DNA of 64,000 nucleotides from Aeromicrobium terrae. GTDB lineage: Bacteria; Actinomycetota; Actinomycetes; Propionibacteriales; Nocardioidaceae. Under the pieces are notes generated by a model. It made no database searches. It was not told the origin of the DNA and saw nothing but the letters and a program-made list of their open reading frames with translations. Below are positions 15,909-28,830 of this stretch, piece after piece; position 1 is the stretch's first letter; each line of letters starts with the position of its first letter. The position numbers and the translations under genes were made by a program. The stretch covers positions 177,108-241,107 of the forward strand of contig NZ_VDUX01000005.1 of assembly GCF_008039565.1 (NCBI RefSeq), written 5' to 3'.

Positions 15909-15992
15909 CCGCGAGGAACGAGCGGCATATCGAGACCACGGTCGGTGGTCTCGATACACCTGCTCGCTGGCGCTCGCAGGCACTCGACCACC
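15896..15992. repeat. REP-like palindromic repeat overlapping a gene end
   Basis: Two units meet head to head. The left (15896-15939) begins GGTGGTCGAGTAGCCGCGAG and ends CATATCGAGACCAC. The right (15944-15992) begins GGTGGTCTCGATACACC, has a CTCGCTGGCGCTCGC core and ends CACTCGACCACC. The word set is the same as at 8846-8960. The left unit contains the last codons and stop of the upstream gene, and the rpsL -35 box starts 15 bases beyond the right unit. Confidence 0.75.
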
Positions 15993-16006
15993 GGAGGCAC
16001 CTCGGT

Positions 16007-16036
16007 TTGGAATCTCCCGCCTCGATTCGGTAGTCT
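16007..16036 (+). promoter_or_regulatory. Predicted rpsL (str operon) promoter
   Basis: -35 TTGGAA (16007-16012), 18 bp, -10 TAGTCT (16031-16036). The transcript would carry a leader of about 120 bases before rpsL. Confidence 0.65.
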
Positions 16037-16163
16037 TGAGCGCTGTGCCTGATGTTTGTCAGGCCGACGGTCGTGCCCCCTGATTCCAGAGGCGGCGGTG
16101 ATCGTCGCCCAGTACGTCAGCAACGCATCCCCGCCCGTCCAGGACAACGAAAGAAGTTGTGTA

Positions 16164-16535
16164 GTGCCCACGATCAACCAGCTGGTCCGCAAGGGCCGCC
16201 AGACCAAGGTGGTCAAGACCAGCACGCCCGCCCTCAAGGGTTCGCCTCAGCGCCGTGGCGTGTGCACCCGCGTGTACACGACGACGCCGAAGAAGCCGAA
16301 CTCCGCGCTGCGCAAGGTTGCCCGTGTGAAGCTCTCCAGCGGTACCGAGGTCTCGGCCTACATCCCCGGTGAGGGGCACAACCTGCAGGAGCACTCCATC
16401 GTGCTCGTGCGCGGTGGCCGAGTGAAGGACCTCCCGGGTGTGCGTTACAAGATCGTTCGCGGCTCCCTCGACACGCAGGGCGTGAAGGGCCGCAAGCAGG
16501 GGCGCAGCAAGTACGGCGCGAAGAAGGAGAAGTAA
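16164..16535 (+). CDS. rpsL: 30S ribosomal protein S12
   Basis: 123 residues from GTG 16164, the conserved start [12 protein letters not shown]12 lines the decoding centre. The residues changed in streptomycin-resistant mutants are wild type: Lys43 in TPKKPNSAL and Lys88 in RVKDLPG, with Asp89 of the methylthiolation loop also present. It is the first gene of the str operon. Its TAA shares a base with the ATG of rpsG (TAATG). Confidence 0.98.
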   Translation: MPTINQLVRKGRQTKVVKTSTPALKGSPQRRGVCTRVYTTTPKKPNSALRKVARVKLSSGTEVSAYIPGEGHNLQEHSIVLVRGGRVKDLPGVRYKIVRGSLDTQGVKGRKQGRSKYGAKKEK

Positions 16536-17005
16536 TGCCTCGCAAGGGTCCCGCCCCGAAGCGGTCCATCGAGACCGATCCGGTGTACTCCAGCCAGCTC
16601 GTGACGCAGCTGATCAACAAGATCCTCGTCGACGGCAAGAAGCAGACCGCTCAGCGCATCGTCTACAACGCGCTCGAAGGCACCCGCGAGAAGACCGGCA
16701 CCGATCCCGTCGTCACCCTCAAGCGCGCGCTCGACAACGTCAAGCCCAGCCTCGAGGTCAAGAGCCGTCGCGTCGGTGGCGCCACGTACCAGGTGCCGAT
16801 CGAGGTCCGTCCCACGCGACAGACCACGCTGGCCCTCCGCTGGCTCGTCAAGTACTCCGGCGAGCGCCGCGAGAAGACCATGTCCGAGCGCCTGATGAAC
16901 GAGCTGCTCGACGCCTCCAACGGTCTCGGCGGCAGCGTCAAGAAGCGCGAGGACACCCACAAGATGGCCGAGGCCAACCGCGCCTTCGCCCACTACCGCT
17001 GGTAA
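16535..17005 (+). CDS. rpsG: 30S ribosomal protein S7
   Basis: 156 residues, the normal bacterial length, beginning [11 protein letters not shown]7 nucleates folding of the 16S rRNA 3' domain and touches the E-site tRNA. It overlaps rpsL by one base and lies 39 bases before fusA, as in the standard str operon. In other bacteria S7 represses this operon; no S7 target can be confirmed here. Confidence 0.98.
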   Translation: MPRKGPAPKRSIETDPVYSSQLVTQLINKILVDGKKQTAQRIVYNALEGTREKTGTDPVVTLKRALDNVKPSLEVKSRRVGGATYQVPIEVRPTRQTTLALRWLVKYSGERREKTMSERLMNELLDASNGLGGSVKKREDTHKMAEANRAFAHYRW

Positions 17006-17044
17006 TCCAGCACCACTTTCGACGTAAGGAACTGGTAGCTCACC

Positions 17045-19156
<2,112 letters not shown>

Positions 19157-19245
19157 CAACGGGACCATCCCTATAAGGTGGCCTGAGGTTCTCCACGGAC
19201 CCGACGGCGTTTTTTCACGACAATCACTAATCAGAAGGAGCCCCA

Positions 19246-20439
<1,194 letters not shown>

Positions 20440-20457
20440 GCTGACGCTCGCTGACAG

Positions 20458-20490
20458 CGAGGCCCCCGGACCATCGGTCCGGGGGCCTCG
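20458..20490 (+). terminator. Terminator of the str operon
   Basis: A perfect 15-bp stem (20458-20472 with 20476-20490) around the loop ATC, 18 bases after the tuf stop. It has no T-tract. Confidence 0.85.
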
Positions 20491-20516
20491 TGCATGCCAG
20501 TCGCCGTGGGGTGGAT

Positions 20517-20635
20517 GGTTTACCAGGTTCAGTAGGCAAGCTGACACATCACACGGCAGATCTGCCCGGTGATGTGTGAGGTTGCCTTGTGACGTCGGGA
20601 GACGACGTCGAATTGCCTACTGAACCTGGTAAACC
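20517..20635. repeat. Nested inverted repeat, 23-bp perfect arms enclosing two hairpins
   Basis: The outer arms, 20517-20539 (starting GGTTTACCAGG) and 20613-20635, are perfect reverse complements 73 bp apart. Inside, ACACATCAC (20544-20552) pairs with 20569-20577 around the palindrome GGCAGATCTGCC (20555-20566). GACGTCG (20591-20597) pairs with CGACGTC (20603-20609). GGCAA of the left arm can also pair with an inner TTGCC at 20582-20586. It contains no gene. It lies between the tuf terminator and the cation-efflux gene, and could be a miniature transposable element or a structured RNA/DNA element. Confidence 0.85.
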
Positions 20636-20673
20636 GACAACCGGGCGCCACGACGAACCGATCAGATGCGGAC

Positions 20674-20679
20674 TAGCCT
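20674..20679 (+). promoter_or_regulatory. Predicted -10 box for a leaderless cation-efflux mRNA
   Basis: TAGCCT lies six bases before the ATG at 20686, the spacing expected if transcription starts at the A of the start codon. There is no clear -35 box. Confidence 0.45.
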
Positions 20680-20685
20680 CGAGGT

Positions 20686-21597
20686 ATGGGGCACGACCAC
20701 GCGCACGGCAGCGGCGTCCGGCACCGCGGACGCCTGATCGTCGCGCTCGCGCTGTCGCTGACGGTGCTGGTGGTCGAGGCGATCGCGGCCTGGCTCACCG
20801 ACAGCCTCGCCCTGCTGGCCGACGCTGGTCACGTGCTCGGCGACTCGGCCGGCATCGTCATGGCCCTGGCGGCCGTCACCGTCGCCCAGATGGGGCGGCC
20901 CGGTTCCCGCCGCACCTTCGGGTATCACCGCACCGAGGTGCTCGCGGCGGGCTTGAACGGTCTCGTGCTGGTCGGCCTGGCGGCGTGGGTCGTCGTGTCC
21001 GCCGTGCGCCGATTCGGCGACGGTCCGGAGATCGACGCCGTCCCGGTGCTGATCGCAGCCGGCGTGGGCCTCGTGGCCAACGTCGTCGCCCTGCTGGTGC
21101 TGCGTGACGGCGCGCAGGAGAGCCTCAACGTCCGCGGCGCGTACCTGGAGGTCCTCGGCGACGCGCTGGGGTCCGTCGCCGTCATCGCGTCCGCCGTGGT
21201 GGTCCTTACCACGGGATGGGACGCCGCCGACGCCGTGGCTTCGTTGCTGATCGCCGCGATGATCGTCCCGCGGGCGATCTCGCTGCTCCGGGAGGTCGCC
21301 GAGGTGCTCCTGGAGGGCACGCCCCGCGACGTCGACCTCGACGAGCTGCGCAGCCACCTCCTCGGCTGCACGGGCGTCGTGGACGTCCACGACCTGCACG
21401 TCTGGACCATCACGTCGGGGATGCCGGTGATGAGCGCCCACGTCGTGGTCGACGACTCGGTCACCCGGATGGGCCAGGCCCACGAGGTGCTCGACCAGCT
21501 GTCCGCCTGCCTGTCCGACCACTTCGACGTCGAGCACTCCACGTTCCAGATCGAGCCCGCCGGGCACGTCGACAGCGAGCCACACATCCACCACTGA
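20686..21597 (+). CDS. Cation diffusion facilitator (zinc/divalent metal efflux)
   Basis: 303 residues with six membrane helices and a C-terminal cytoplasmic domain (about 215-303; DVHDLHVWTI), the usual CzcD/ZitB layout for proton-coupled export of zinc or related metals. The N-terminus is His-rich (MGHDHAHGSG). The helix-2 metal site HXXXD is present in DAGHVLGDS. In helix 5 the first ligand is Glu (EVLGD) where many zinc exporters have His. No metal-responsive regulator is adjacent. A -10 box six bases upstream suggests a leaderless mRNA. Confidence 0.9.
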   Translation: MGHDHAHGSGVRHRGRLIVALALSLTVLVVEAIAAWLTDSLALLADAGHVLGDSAGIVMALAAVTVAQMGRPGSRRTFGYHRTEVLAAGLNGLVLVGLAAWVVVSAVRRFGDGPEIDAVPVLIAAGVGLVANVVALLVLRDGAQESLNVRGAYLEVLGDALGSVAVIASAVVVLTTGWDAADAVASLLIAAMIVPRAISLLREVAEVLLEGTPRDVDLDELRSHLLGCTGVVDVHDLHVWTITSGMPVMSAHVVVDDSVTRMGQAHEVLDQLSACLSDHFDVEHSTFQIEPAGHVDSEPHIHH

Positions 21598-21643
21598 CGC
21601 GATCCGGGACGTTCCCGTAACGGCCGGACGGTGCCATGGCGTC

Positions 21644-22288
21644 ATGACCGATGCCAGCACCGTCGTCCGGGTCCGTCTCCTCGCCGTCGTCCTCGCGGTC
21701 ACCGCGATCGCCACGGTGCCCGGCGGAGTCCTGTGGCCGGACACGTCCACCGGCGAGGAGAGCTACGCGTTCTCCGACGTCGAGCCGATCCGCCAGACCT
21801 GGTTCGCCGTGCTCCTGGCCATCGCCGTGGTGGCGGCGGTCAACGTGCCTGCGCAGGCCCTGGTCACGGTGCTGCTGGTGCGGGCTCGGGGCGCCGCCTG
21901 GGCCACGTGGGGAGCGGCCCTGATGTGGGTCGGCATCGCGCTGCAGGCCGCGGGCGCCGCGTTCCTTGCCGGTGCGTACTACTTCCCGACCGACCCGTCC
22001 GTGCCGCGGTCGGCCGGCGAGGCGGTGTTCAGCGCCGCGGCGGACGACCAGGGGCACCTGTACGGCGTCCTGGTCGCGGGAGCACTGACGGTCGTGGTCG
22101 GCACGGTCTTGCAGGTCGTGGGGCTGTTCAGGGCCCGGGTCGTGCGGGTGTGGGTGCCGCTCGCGCTGCTGTTCTCCGTGCTCACGTTCCTGGTGCCCGG
22201 CAACGGTGTGGTGGGCCTCGTGACGAGCCTTCCCATGGCCGCCGGGTCCGTCGCGCTGGCGTGGTGCGCCTGGCGCATGGTGGACTGA
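21644..22288 (+). CDS. Hypothetical membrane protein
   Basis: 214 residues with five or six hydrophobic segments, beginning after a short polar N-terminus and interrupted by an acidic loop (about 32-48) and a second polar loop (about 120-140). I recognise no family motif. It lies 46 bases after the efflux transporter in the same direction and could be co-transcribed, but nothing else ties it to metal transport. Codon use is the same as in its neighbours. Confidence 0.65.
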   Translation: MTDASTVVRVRLLAVVLAVTAIATVPGGVLWPDTSTGEESYAFSDVEPIRQTWFAVLLAIAVVAAVNVPAQALVTVLLVRARGAAWATWGAALMWVGIALQAAGAAFLAGAYYFPTDPSVPRSAGEAVFSAAADDQGHLYGVLVAGALTVVVGTVLQVVGLFRARVVRVWVPLALLFSVLTFLVPGNGVVGLVTSLPMAAGSVALAWCAWRMVD

Positions 22289-22595
22289 CCTGCCAGGCCG
22301 AAATCGAGGCCCACCCCGATTTGTCTTTCACCGCGGGCGTCTGTCAGACTAGTGCGGTTGCTCCGGCCTGGTCGCTGGGGCGTTCTCCCCGGTACTCACG
22401 ACCGGATCAGAGAGAGCGTCACGTGCGTCGGGCCTGATCGGCGGAGCCCCCTGGGAGCCCCGGTCCAACCACCCAACTCGAGAAGTGTGACGTCGACGTG
22501 CGCGGTCATGTCCGCGACACGCCCGACCTCGGGGGTCGGCGGGGAGCATCCCCGTTGGGGCAACCGAATGCAGACCAAGAGAAGGACGAAAGAGC
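22289..22595 (+). promoter_or_regulatory. S10-operon promoter and long structured leader
   Basis: This 307-bp stretch has no gene. A -35 TTGTCT (22321-22326) and -10 CAGACT (22345-22350), 18 bp apart, predict a start near 22357 and a leader of about 240 bases. Just before rpsJ are three consecutive hairpins: CGCGG/CCGCG (22501-22516), CCGACC/GGTCGG (22523-22539) and GGGG/CCCC (22541-22553). AGAAGGA then serves rpsJ. In enterobacteria L4 represses this operon through its leader; whether that happens here is unknown. Confidence 0.55.
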
Positions 22596-22904
22596 ATGGC
22601 GGGACAGAAGATCCGTATCCGGCTCAAGGCCTATGACCACGAGGTCATCGACACCTCGGCGCGCAAGATCGTCGACACCGTCACCCGGACCGGCGCCAAG
22701 GTCGCCGGCCCCGTGCCGCTCCCGACCGAGAAGAACGTCTTCTGCGTCATCCGGTCGCCGCACAAGTACAAGGACAGCCGCGAGCACTTCGAGATGCGCA
22801 CCCACAAGCGGCTCATCGACATCATCGACCCCACGCCGAAGACCGTCGACTCGCTCATGCGACTCGACCTGCCGGCCGGTGTCGACATCGAGATCAAGCT
22901 CTGA
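22596..22904 (+). CDS. rpsJ: 30S ribosomal protein S10
   Basis: 102 residues, standard length, beginning [20 protein letters not shown]10 is a 3' domain ribosomal protein that also acts as NusE in antitermination complexes. It is the first gene of the S10 operon, after a leader of about 240 bases. Confidence 0.98.
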   Translation: MAGQKIRIRLKAYDHEVIDTSARKIVDTVTRTGAKVAGPVPLPTEKNVFCVIRSPHKYKDSREHFEMRTHKRLIDIIDPTPKTVDSLMRLDLPAGVDIEIKL

Positions 22905-22917
22905 GAGGGGACCGAGC

Positions 22918-23571
22918 ATGACTAGCACGCACGTCACGTCGCGCGGCCTCCTCGGTCGCAAGCTGGGCATGACCCAGGTGTGGGACGCCGACAACCAGAT
23001 CGTCCCGGTCACGGTCGTCGCCGCCGACACCAACGTCGTCACGCAGATCCGCACGCGCGAGACCGACGGCTACAGCGCCGTCCAGCTCGGCTTCGGCGAG
23101 ATCGACGGCCGCAAGGTCAACAAGCCGGCCGCCGGACACTTCGCGAAGGCCGGCGTCACGCCGCGCCGCCACGTCGTCGAGATCCGCACCGAGGCCGTCG
23201 CCGACTACACGCTGGGCCAGGAGATCTCCCCGGAGATCTTCGCCGCCGGCGACCTGGTCGACGTCACCGCCACCAGCAAGGGCAAGGGCTTCGCCGGCGT
23301 CATGAAGCGTCACGGCTTCGCCGGCGTCAGCGCCTCGCACGGCGCCCACCGCAACCACCGCAAGCCGGGCTCGATCGGTGGCTGCGCCACCCCGGGCCGC
23401 GTCTTCAAGGGTCTGCGCATGGCCGGTCACATGGGTACCGACACCGTGACCACCCAGAACCTCACCGTCCACGCCGTCGACACGGACAAGGGCGTCATCC
23501 TCGTGAAGGGTGCCGTTCCGGGTCCGAAGGGCGGCCTCGTGGTCATCCGTTCCGCTGCGAAGGGTGCATGA
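22918..23571 (+). CDS. rplC: 50S ribosomal protein L3
   Basis: 217 residues from ATG 22918, preceded by GAGAGGGG; the open frame extends further upstream through rpsJ, but this start gives the conserved [14 protein letters not shown] beginning. The extended loop reaching the peptidyl-transferase centre ([21 protein letters not shown]) is intact. 13 bases separate it from rpsJ. Confidence 0.97.
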   Translation: MTSTHVTSRGLLGRKLGMTQVWDADNQIVPVTVVAADTNVVTQIRTRETDGYSAVQLGFGEIDGRKVNKPAAGHFAKAGVTPRRHVVEIRTEAVADYTLGQEISPEIFAAGDLVDVTATSKGKGFAGVMKRHGFAGVSASHGAHRNHRKPGSIGGCATPGRVFKGLRMAGHMGTDTVTTQNLTVHAVDTDKGVILVKGAVPGPKGGLVVIRSAAKGA

Positions 23572-23573
23572 AC

Positions 23574-24500
23574 ATGGCGAAGACGCTTGACGTCGATCTG
23601 CCCGTCGACATCTTCGACGTGCAGGTCAACATCCCGCTGATCCACCAGGTCGTCACGGCCCAGCTCGCCGCGGCGCGCCAGGGCACGCACGACGTGAAGT
23701 CCCGCGGCGAGGTCCGCGGCGGCGGCAAGAAGCCGTACCGCCAGAAGGGCACCGGCCGCGCCCGCCAGGGCTCGATCCGTGCGCCGCAGTACGCCGGCGG
23801 CGGCATCGTCCACGGCCCCACGCCGCGCTCGTACGACCAGCGCACGCCCAAGAAGATGAAGGCCGCCGCCCTCCGCGGTGCCCTCTCCGACCGGGCGCGC
23901 AGCGGTCGCGTGCACGTCGTCGAGTCGCTCGTCAGCGGTGACACCCCGTCCACCAAGGCCGCCGTCGCCGCGGTGCGCGAGCTCACCAGCCGCCCGCGCG
24001 TCCTCGTCGTCGTCGACTCCAGCGACACGCTGACGGTCAAGAGCCTGCGGAACGTCCAGGACCTGGTCCTGCTGCCGTTCGACCAGCTCAACACGTACGA
24101 CGTCCTGAAGAGCGACGATCTCGTCTTCACCAAGGCCGCCTACGACGCGTTCGTGGCCGCCCGGTCCGCCGAGGGCGTGGCCACGCTCAAGCTGAGCAAG
24201 GCCGCCGTCGACGCCGACCCGGCGCCTGCCAAGAAGGCACCGGCCAAGAAGGCTCCGGCCAAGAAGGCTGCCCCGGCCGCCGACGAGGCGAAGGCCGAGA
24301 CCGAGGCCCCGGCCAAGAAGACGACCGCCAAGAAGGCCCCGGCCAAGAAGGCTGCGGACGAGGCTCCGGCCAAGAAGACCGCCGCCAAGAAGACGGCCGC
24401 CAAGAAGGCCCCGGCGAAGAAGACCGCAGCCAAGAAGGCGCCGGCCGCCAAGAAGGCCCCCGCCAAGAAGGCCACGAAGAAGGAAGGTGACGACGCGTGA
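23574..24500 (+). CDS. rplD: 50S ribosomal protein L4 with long basic tail
   Basis: 308 residues from ATG 23574, nine bases after GAAGGG; ATG 23568, overlapping the L3 stop, is an alternative adding two residues. Residues 1-210 are a normal L4, including the tunnel loop ([19 protein letters not shown]). Residues about 213-308 are an added Lys/Ala/Pro tail built from [13 protein letters not shown] units with two acidic breaks, like a histone H1 tail. The usual family length is about 205-220. It overlaps rplW by four bases (GTGA). Confidence 0.95.
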   Translation: MAKTLDVDLPVDIFDVQVNIPLIHQVVTAQLAAARQGTHDVKSRGEVRGGGKKPYRQKGTGRARQGSIRAPQYAGGGIVHGPTPRSYDQRTPKKMKAAALRGALSDRARSGRVHVVESLVSGDTPSTKAAVAAVRELTSRPRVLVVVDSSDTLTVKSLRNVQDLVLLPFDQLNTYDVLKSDDLVFTKAAYDAFVAARSAEGVATLKLSKAAVDADPAPAKKAPAKKAPAKKAAPAADEAKAETEAPAKKTTAKKAPAKKAADEAPAKKTAAKKTAAKKAPAKKTAAKKAPAAKKAPAKKATKKEGDDA

Positions 24501-24799
24501 GCACCCTCCACAAGGATCACCGCGACGTGCTGATCGCCCCGGTCGTGAGCGAGAAGAGCTACGGCCTGCTCGACGACAACAAGTACACGTTCGTGGTGCA
24601 CCCCGACGCCAACAAGACCGAGATCAAGATCGCCGTGGAGAAGATCTTCGGCGTCAAGGTCACCGCGGTGAACACGATGAACCGCAAGGGCAAGGTGCGT
24701 CGCACCCGCAACGGCGTCGGCAAGCGCAAGGACGTCAAGCGCGCGATCGTCAGCGTCGCCGCCGGACAGAGCATCGACATCTTCTCGAGCCCGAGCTGA
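24497..24799 (+). CDS. rplW: 50S ribosomal protein L23
   Basis: 100 residues from GTG 24497, overlapping the rplD stop, so probably translationally coupled. L23 sits at the tunnel exit and is the docking site for trigger factor and SRP. The conserved PVVSEKSY and [13 protein letters not shown] segments are present. Confidence 0.97.
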   Translation: MSTLHKDHRDVLIAPVVSEKSYGLLDDNKYTFVVHPDANKTEIKIAVEKIFGVKVTAVNTMNRKGKVRRTRNGVGKRKDVKRAIVSVAAGQSIDIFSSPS

Positions 24800-24812
24800 G
24801 GACTGAGCAGAC

Positions 24813-25640
<828 letters not shown>

Positions 25641-25654
25641 GGAAGGCCTGACGA

Positions 25655-25936
25655 ATGCCACGCAGTTTGAAGAAGGGTCCGTTCGTGGACGACCACCTCG
25701 CCAAGAAGGTGGACGCCCAGAACGAGGCCGGCACGCACACCGTGATCAAGACCTGGTCGCGTCGCTCGATGATCCTGCCGTCCTTCATCGGGCACACGAT
25801 CGCCGTGCACGACGGCCGCAAGCACGTCCCGGTCTTCATCACCGACGCGATGGTGGGTCACAAGCTGGGCGAGTTCGCCCCGACCCGCACCTTCCGTGGT
25901 CACGAGAAGGACGACCGAAAGGCGAAGAGGCGATGA
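25655..25936 (+). CDS. rpsS: 30S ribosomal protein S19
   Basis: 93 residues beginning [15 protein letters not shown], after GAGGAAGG. S19 forms part of the 30S head near the A site. Its end overlaps rplV by four bases (ATGA). Confidence 0.98.
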   Translation: MPRSLKKGPFVDDHLAKKVDAQNEAGTHTVIKTWSRRSMILPSFIGHTIAVHDGRKHVPVFITDAMVGHKLGEFAPTRTFRGHEKDDRKAKRR

Positions 25937-26340
25937 GCGCAGCAACCCGCGAGAACGTCAGCGCGCGGCGCGAGCGTCTGCTGGGCGATCAGCCTGGCGC
26001 GTTCGCCGTGGCCCGCTTCGTGCGCGTCACGCCGCAGAAGGCCCGCCGCATCGGCGACCTCATCCGCGGCATGGAGGTCGAGGAGGCCCTGGCGATGCTG
26101 AAGTTCGCGCCGCAGGCCGTGGCCGAGAACTTCTACAAGCTCGTCGAGTCCGCCGCCGCGAACGCCGAGAGCACCGAGAACCTCAACCGCGAGACCCTCG
26201 TCATCAGCACCGTGCACGTCGACGAGGGCCCGACCATGAAGCGCTGGCGCCCGCGCGCCAAGGGTGCGGCCAACCGCATCCTCAAGCGCAGCAGCCACCT
26301 GACCGTCGTCGTGACGCCGAACAACCAGAAGGGAGCCTGA
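25933..26340 (+). CDS. rplV: 50S ribosomal protein L22
   Basis: 135 residues. After a polar N-terminal extension of about 25 residues the conserved fold begins ([20 protein letters not shown]), with the macrolide-site hairpin loop ([15 protein letters not shown]) lining the exit tunnel. The ATG overlaps the rpsS stop. Confidence 0.97.
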   Translation: MSAATRENVSARRERLLGDQPGAFAVARFVRVTPQKARRIGDLIRGMEVEEALAMLKFAPQAVAENFYKLVESAAANAESTENLNRETLVISTVHVDEGPTMKRWRPRAKGAANRILKRSSHLTVVVTPNNQKGA

Positions 26341-26343
26341 GCC

Positions 26344-27147
26344 GTGGGCCAGAAGATCAACCCGCACGGGTTCCGACTCGGCATCTCCACCGACCACAAG
26401 AGCCGCTGGTACGCCGACAAGCTGTACTCCAGCTACGTCGGTGAGGACGTCAAGATCCGCAAGATGCTCACCAAGGGCATGGACCGCGCCGGCATCAGCC
26501 GCGTGGAGATCGAGCGCACACGCGACCGCGTCCGCGTCGACATCCACACCGCGCGCCCGGGCATCGTCATCGGCCGCCGTGGCGCCGAGGCCGACCGCAT
26601 CCGCGGCGACCTGGAGAAGCTCACCGGCAAGCAGGTGCAGCTGAACATCCTCGAGGTCAAGGCTCCGGAGCTCGACGCCCAGCTCGTCGCGCAGGGCGTG
26701 GCCGAGCAGCTGTCCGGTCGTGTGCAGTTCCGCCGCGCCATGCGCAAGGCGATGCAGACCACGATGCGCAGCGGCGCCAAGGGCATCCGCATCCAGTGCT
26801 CGGGCCGCCTCGGTGGCGCCGAGATGAGCCGCTCGGAGTTCTACCGCGAGGGCCGCGTGCCCCTGCACACGCTCCGCGCGGACGTCGACTACGGGTTCTA
26901 CGAGGCCCGCACGACCTTCGGCCGCATCGGCGTGAAGGTCTGGATCTACAAGGGCGAGGTCGCCGGCACCCGTGCCGAGCGCGAGGCCGAGGCCGCCAAG
27001 CGTGCCGCCGCCCCGGGCCGCCGTCCGCAGCGCGGACGTCGTCCGGGCCGCGAGGGCGGTCCGGCCCAGGCCGAGCAGGCCGCGCCGGCCGAGGCAGCGG
27101 CTGCTCCGGCAGCCGCCGCTCCGAGCAGCGAGGGAGGGCAGTCCTGA
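26344..27147 (+). CDS. rpsC: 30S ribosomal protein S3 with Ala/Pro/Gly-rich tail
   Basis: 267 residues from GTG 26344 after AAGGGAG. The KH domain ([20 protein letters not shown]) and the C-terminal domain at the mRNA entry channel are normal. From about residue 218 there is an Arg/Gly- then Ala/Pro-rich extension of roughly 50 residues, common in high-GC actinobacteria. Its TGA overlaps the rplP ATG by one base. Confidence 0.97.
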   Translation: MGQKINPHGFRLGISTDHKSRWYADKLYSSYVGEDVKIRKMLTKGMDRAGISRVEIERTRDRVRVDIHTARPGIVIGRRGAEADRIRGDLEKLTGKQVQLNILEVKAPELDAQLVAQGVAEQLSGRVQFRRAMRKAMQTTMRSGAKGIRIQCSGRLGGAEMSRSEFYREGRVPLHTLRADVDYGFYEARTTFGRIGVKVWIYKGEVAGTRAEREAEAAKRAAAPGRRPQRGRRPGREGGPAQAEQAAPAEAAAAPAAAAPSSEGGQS

Positions 27148-27566
27148 TGTTGATGCCCCGACGGGTCAAGTACCGCAAGCAGCACCACCCCACGCGCCGT
27201 GGCATGGCCAAGGGCGGCACCGAGCTCGCCTTCGGCGACTTCGGCATCCAGGCGCTCGAGGGCTCGTACGTCACCAACCGGCAGATCGAGTCCGCTCGTA
27301 TCGCCATGACGCGTCACATCAAGCGTGGCGGCAAGGTCTGGATCAACATCTACCCGGACCGTCCGCTCACCAAGAAGCCGGCCGAGACCCGCATGGGTTC
27401 CGGCAAGGGCTCGCCCGAGTGGTGGGTCGCCAACGTCAAGCCCGGCCGCGTCATGTTCGAGCTGTCCGGCGTCGACGAGACCACCGCTCGCGAGGCCATG
27501 CGCCGCGCGATCCACAAGCTGCCGCTGAAGGCACGCTTCATCACCCGAGAGACAGGTGAGCTCTGA
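27147..27566 (+). CDS. rplP: 50S ribosomal protein L16
   Basis: 139 residues from ATG 27147 ([15 protein letters not shown]), matching the family start; the second ATG at 27153 is less likely. L16 contacts A-site tRNA and organises the 50S core. It overlaps both rpsC and rpmC by one base through TGATG junctions. Confidence 0.97.
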   Translation: MLMPRRVKYRKQHHPTRRGMAKGGTELAFGDFGIQALEGSYVTNRQIESARIAMTRHIKRGGKVWINIYPDRPLTKKPAETRMGSGKGSPEWWVANVKPGRVMFELSGVDETTAREAMRRAIHKLPLKARFITRETGEL

Positions 27567-27784
27567 TGGCGAACGACACCACCGCCGCCGAGCTGCGGGC
27601 CCTCGACGCCGAGACGCTCGAGGAGAAGCTGAAGGAGGCCAAGGAGGAGCTGTTCAACCTGCGCTTCCAGAACGCCACCGGCCAGCTCGACAACACCGCG
27701 CGACTCAAGACCGTGCGTCGCGAGATCGCCCGCATCTACACCGTCATCCGCGAGCGCGAGCTCGGGATCATCGAGGCGGTCTGA
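27566..27784 (+). CDS. rpmC: 50S ribosomal protein L29
   Basis: 72 residues forming the typical two-helix hairpin ([20 protein letters not shown], then [16 protein letters not shown]). It lies at the tunnel exit beside L23 and starts within the rplP stop (TGATG). Confidence 0.96.
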   Translation: MANDTTAAELRALDAETLEEKLKEAKEELFNLRFQNATGQLDNTARLKTVRREIARIYTVIRERELGIIEAV

Positions 27785-27786
27785 CC

Positions 27787-28074
27787 ATGGCTGAGAACAC
27801 GAAGGACAACGCAGTGACCGAAGGACGGACCGCACGCAAGGTGCGCGAGGGCCTCGTCGTGAGCGACAAGATGGACAAGACCGTCGTCGTGAACGTCGAG
27901 GACCACGTGAAGCACCACCTGTACGGCAAGGTGCTCCGCCGCAACATCAAGCTCAAGGCTCACGACGAGGCCAACGAGGCCGGCGTCGGCGACCGGGTGC
28001 TCCTGATGGAGACCCGGCCGCTGTCGGCGACCAAGCGCTGGCGCGTCGTCGAGATCCTCGAGAAGGCCAAGTAG
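27787..28074 (+). CDS. rpsQ: 30S ribosomal protein S17
   Basis: 95 residues from ATG 27787, two bases after the rpmC stop. The OB-fold core ([20 protein letters not shown]) follows a short polar N-terminal extension. S17 is a primary 16S rRNA 5' domain binder and ends the S10 operon in its classical extent. Confidence 0.97.
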   Translation: MAENTKDNAVTEGRTARKVREGLVVSDKMDKTVVVNVEDHVKHHLYGKVLRRNIKLKAHDEANEAGVGDRVLLMETRPLSATKRWRVVEILEKAK

Positions 28075-28084
28075 GAGATCGGCG

Positions 28085-28453
28085 ATGATTCAGCAGGAGT
28101 CGCGACTCAAGGTCGCCGACAACACCGGTGCGAAGGAGATCCTCTGCATCCGGGTGCTCGGTGGCTCCGGTCGTCGTTACGCGGGCATCGGCGACACCAT
28201 CGTCGCCACCGTCAAGGACGCGATCCCGGGCGGCAACGTCAAGAAGGGCGAGGTCGTCAAGGCGGTCGTCGTGCGCACCGTCAAGGAGCGTCGTCGTCCG
28301 GACGGCTCGTACATCAAGTTCGACGAGAACGCCGCCGTCATCCTCAAGGCCGACGGCGACCCGCGCGGAACCCGCATCTTCGGCCCCGTAGGCCGCGAGC
28401 TGCGCGACAAGAAGTTCATGCGCATCATCTCGCTCGCCCCGGAGGTGCTCTGA
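28085..28453 (+). CDS. rplN: 50S ribosomal protein L14
   Basis: 122 residues, the standard size, beginning [19 protein letters not shown]14 forms inter-subunit bridges and is the binding site of the silencing factor RsfS. It is the first gene of the classical spc set, but lies only ten bases after rpsQ, so it is probably read from the same transcript. Confidence 0.98.
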   Translation: MIQQESRLKVADNTGAKEILCIRVLGGSGRRYAGIGDTIVATVKDAIPGGNVKKGEVVKAVVVRTVKERRRPDGSYIKFDENAAVILKADGDPRGTRIFGPVGRELRDKKFMRIISLAPEVL

Positions 28454-28454
28454 C

Positions 28455-28829
28455 ATGGCGAAGGCGAAGTCCGTATCGATCAAGAAGGGTGATCACGTCA
28501 AGGTGATCGCCGGCAACGACAAGGGCGTCGAGGGCAAGGTCATCGAGGTCCTCACCGACGTCGACCGCGTCGTCGTCGAGGGCGTGAACCGCGTCAAGCG
28601 GCACACCCGCGCCGGCCAGACCGGTGGCTCGAGCACCGGCGGCATCATCACCAGCGAGGCCCCGATCCACATCTCGAACGTGATGCTGGTCGTCGACGGC
28701 GACGGTGGCAAGACCACCTCCCGCGTCGGCTACCGCCGTGACGAGGTCACCAAGAGCCGTCCCGACGGCTCCACGTACACGGCGCAGCGCAGCGTGCGCA
28801 TCGCCAGCAAGACCGGAAAGGAGATCTGA
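28455..28829 (+). CDS. rplX: 50S ribosomal protein L24
   Basis: 124 residues. The KOW motif ([20 protein letters not shown]) is at residues 8-30. L24 is an assembly initiator near the tunnel exit. One base separates it from rplN, with GGAGGTG as ribosome site. Confidence 0.97.
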   Translation: MAKAKSVSIKKGDHVKVIAGNDKGVEGKVIEVLTDVDRVVVEGVNRVKRHTRAGQTGGSSTGGIITSEAPIHISNVMLVVDGDGGKTTSRVGYRRDEVTKSRPDGSTYTAQRSVRIASKTGKEI

Positions 28830-28830
28830 G

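Noticed and set aside
12933..15983. A long minus-strand frame opposite the FAD/Fe-S dehydrogenase
   Set aside because: The translation has no domain, while the + strand shows FAD, Fe-S and CCG motifs in order.
14882..16033. Second + strand frame across the end of the FAD/Fe-S dehydrogenase into the rpsL leader
   Set aside because: Arg/Pro-rich shadow translation of another frame; no motif or ribosome site.
19157..19245. A separate tuf promoter
   Set aside because: TATAAG is present but no -35 box at a usable distance; kept only as a remark under tuf.
24230..24490. Short tandem AAGAAGGCC-type repeats as a possible CRISPR or minisatellite
   Set aside because: They are in-frame codons of the Lys/Ala/Pro tail of L4, with no unique spacers.
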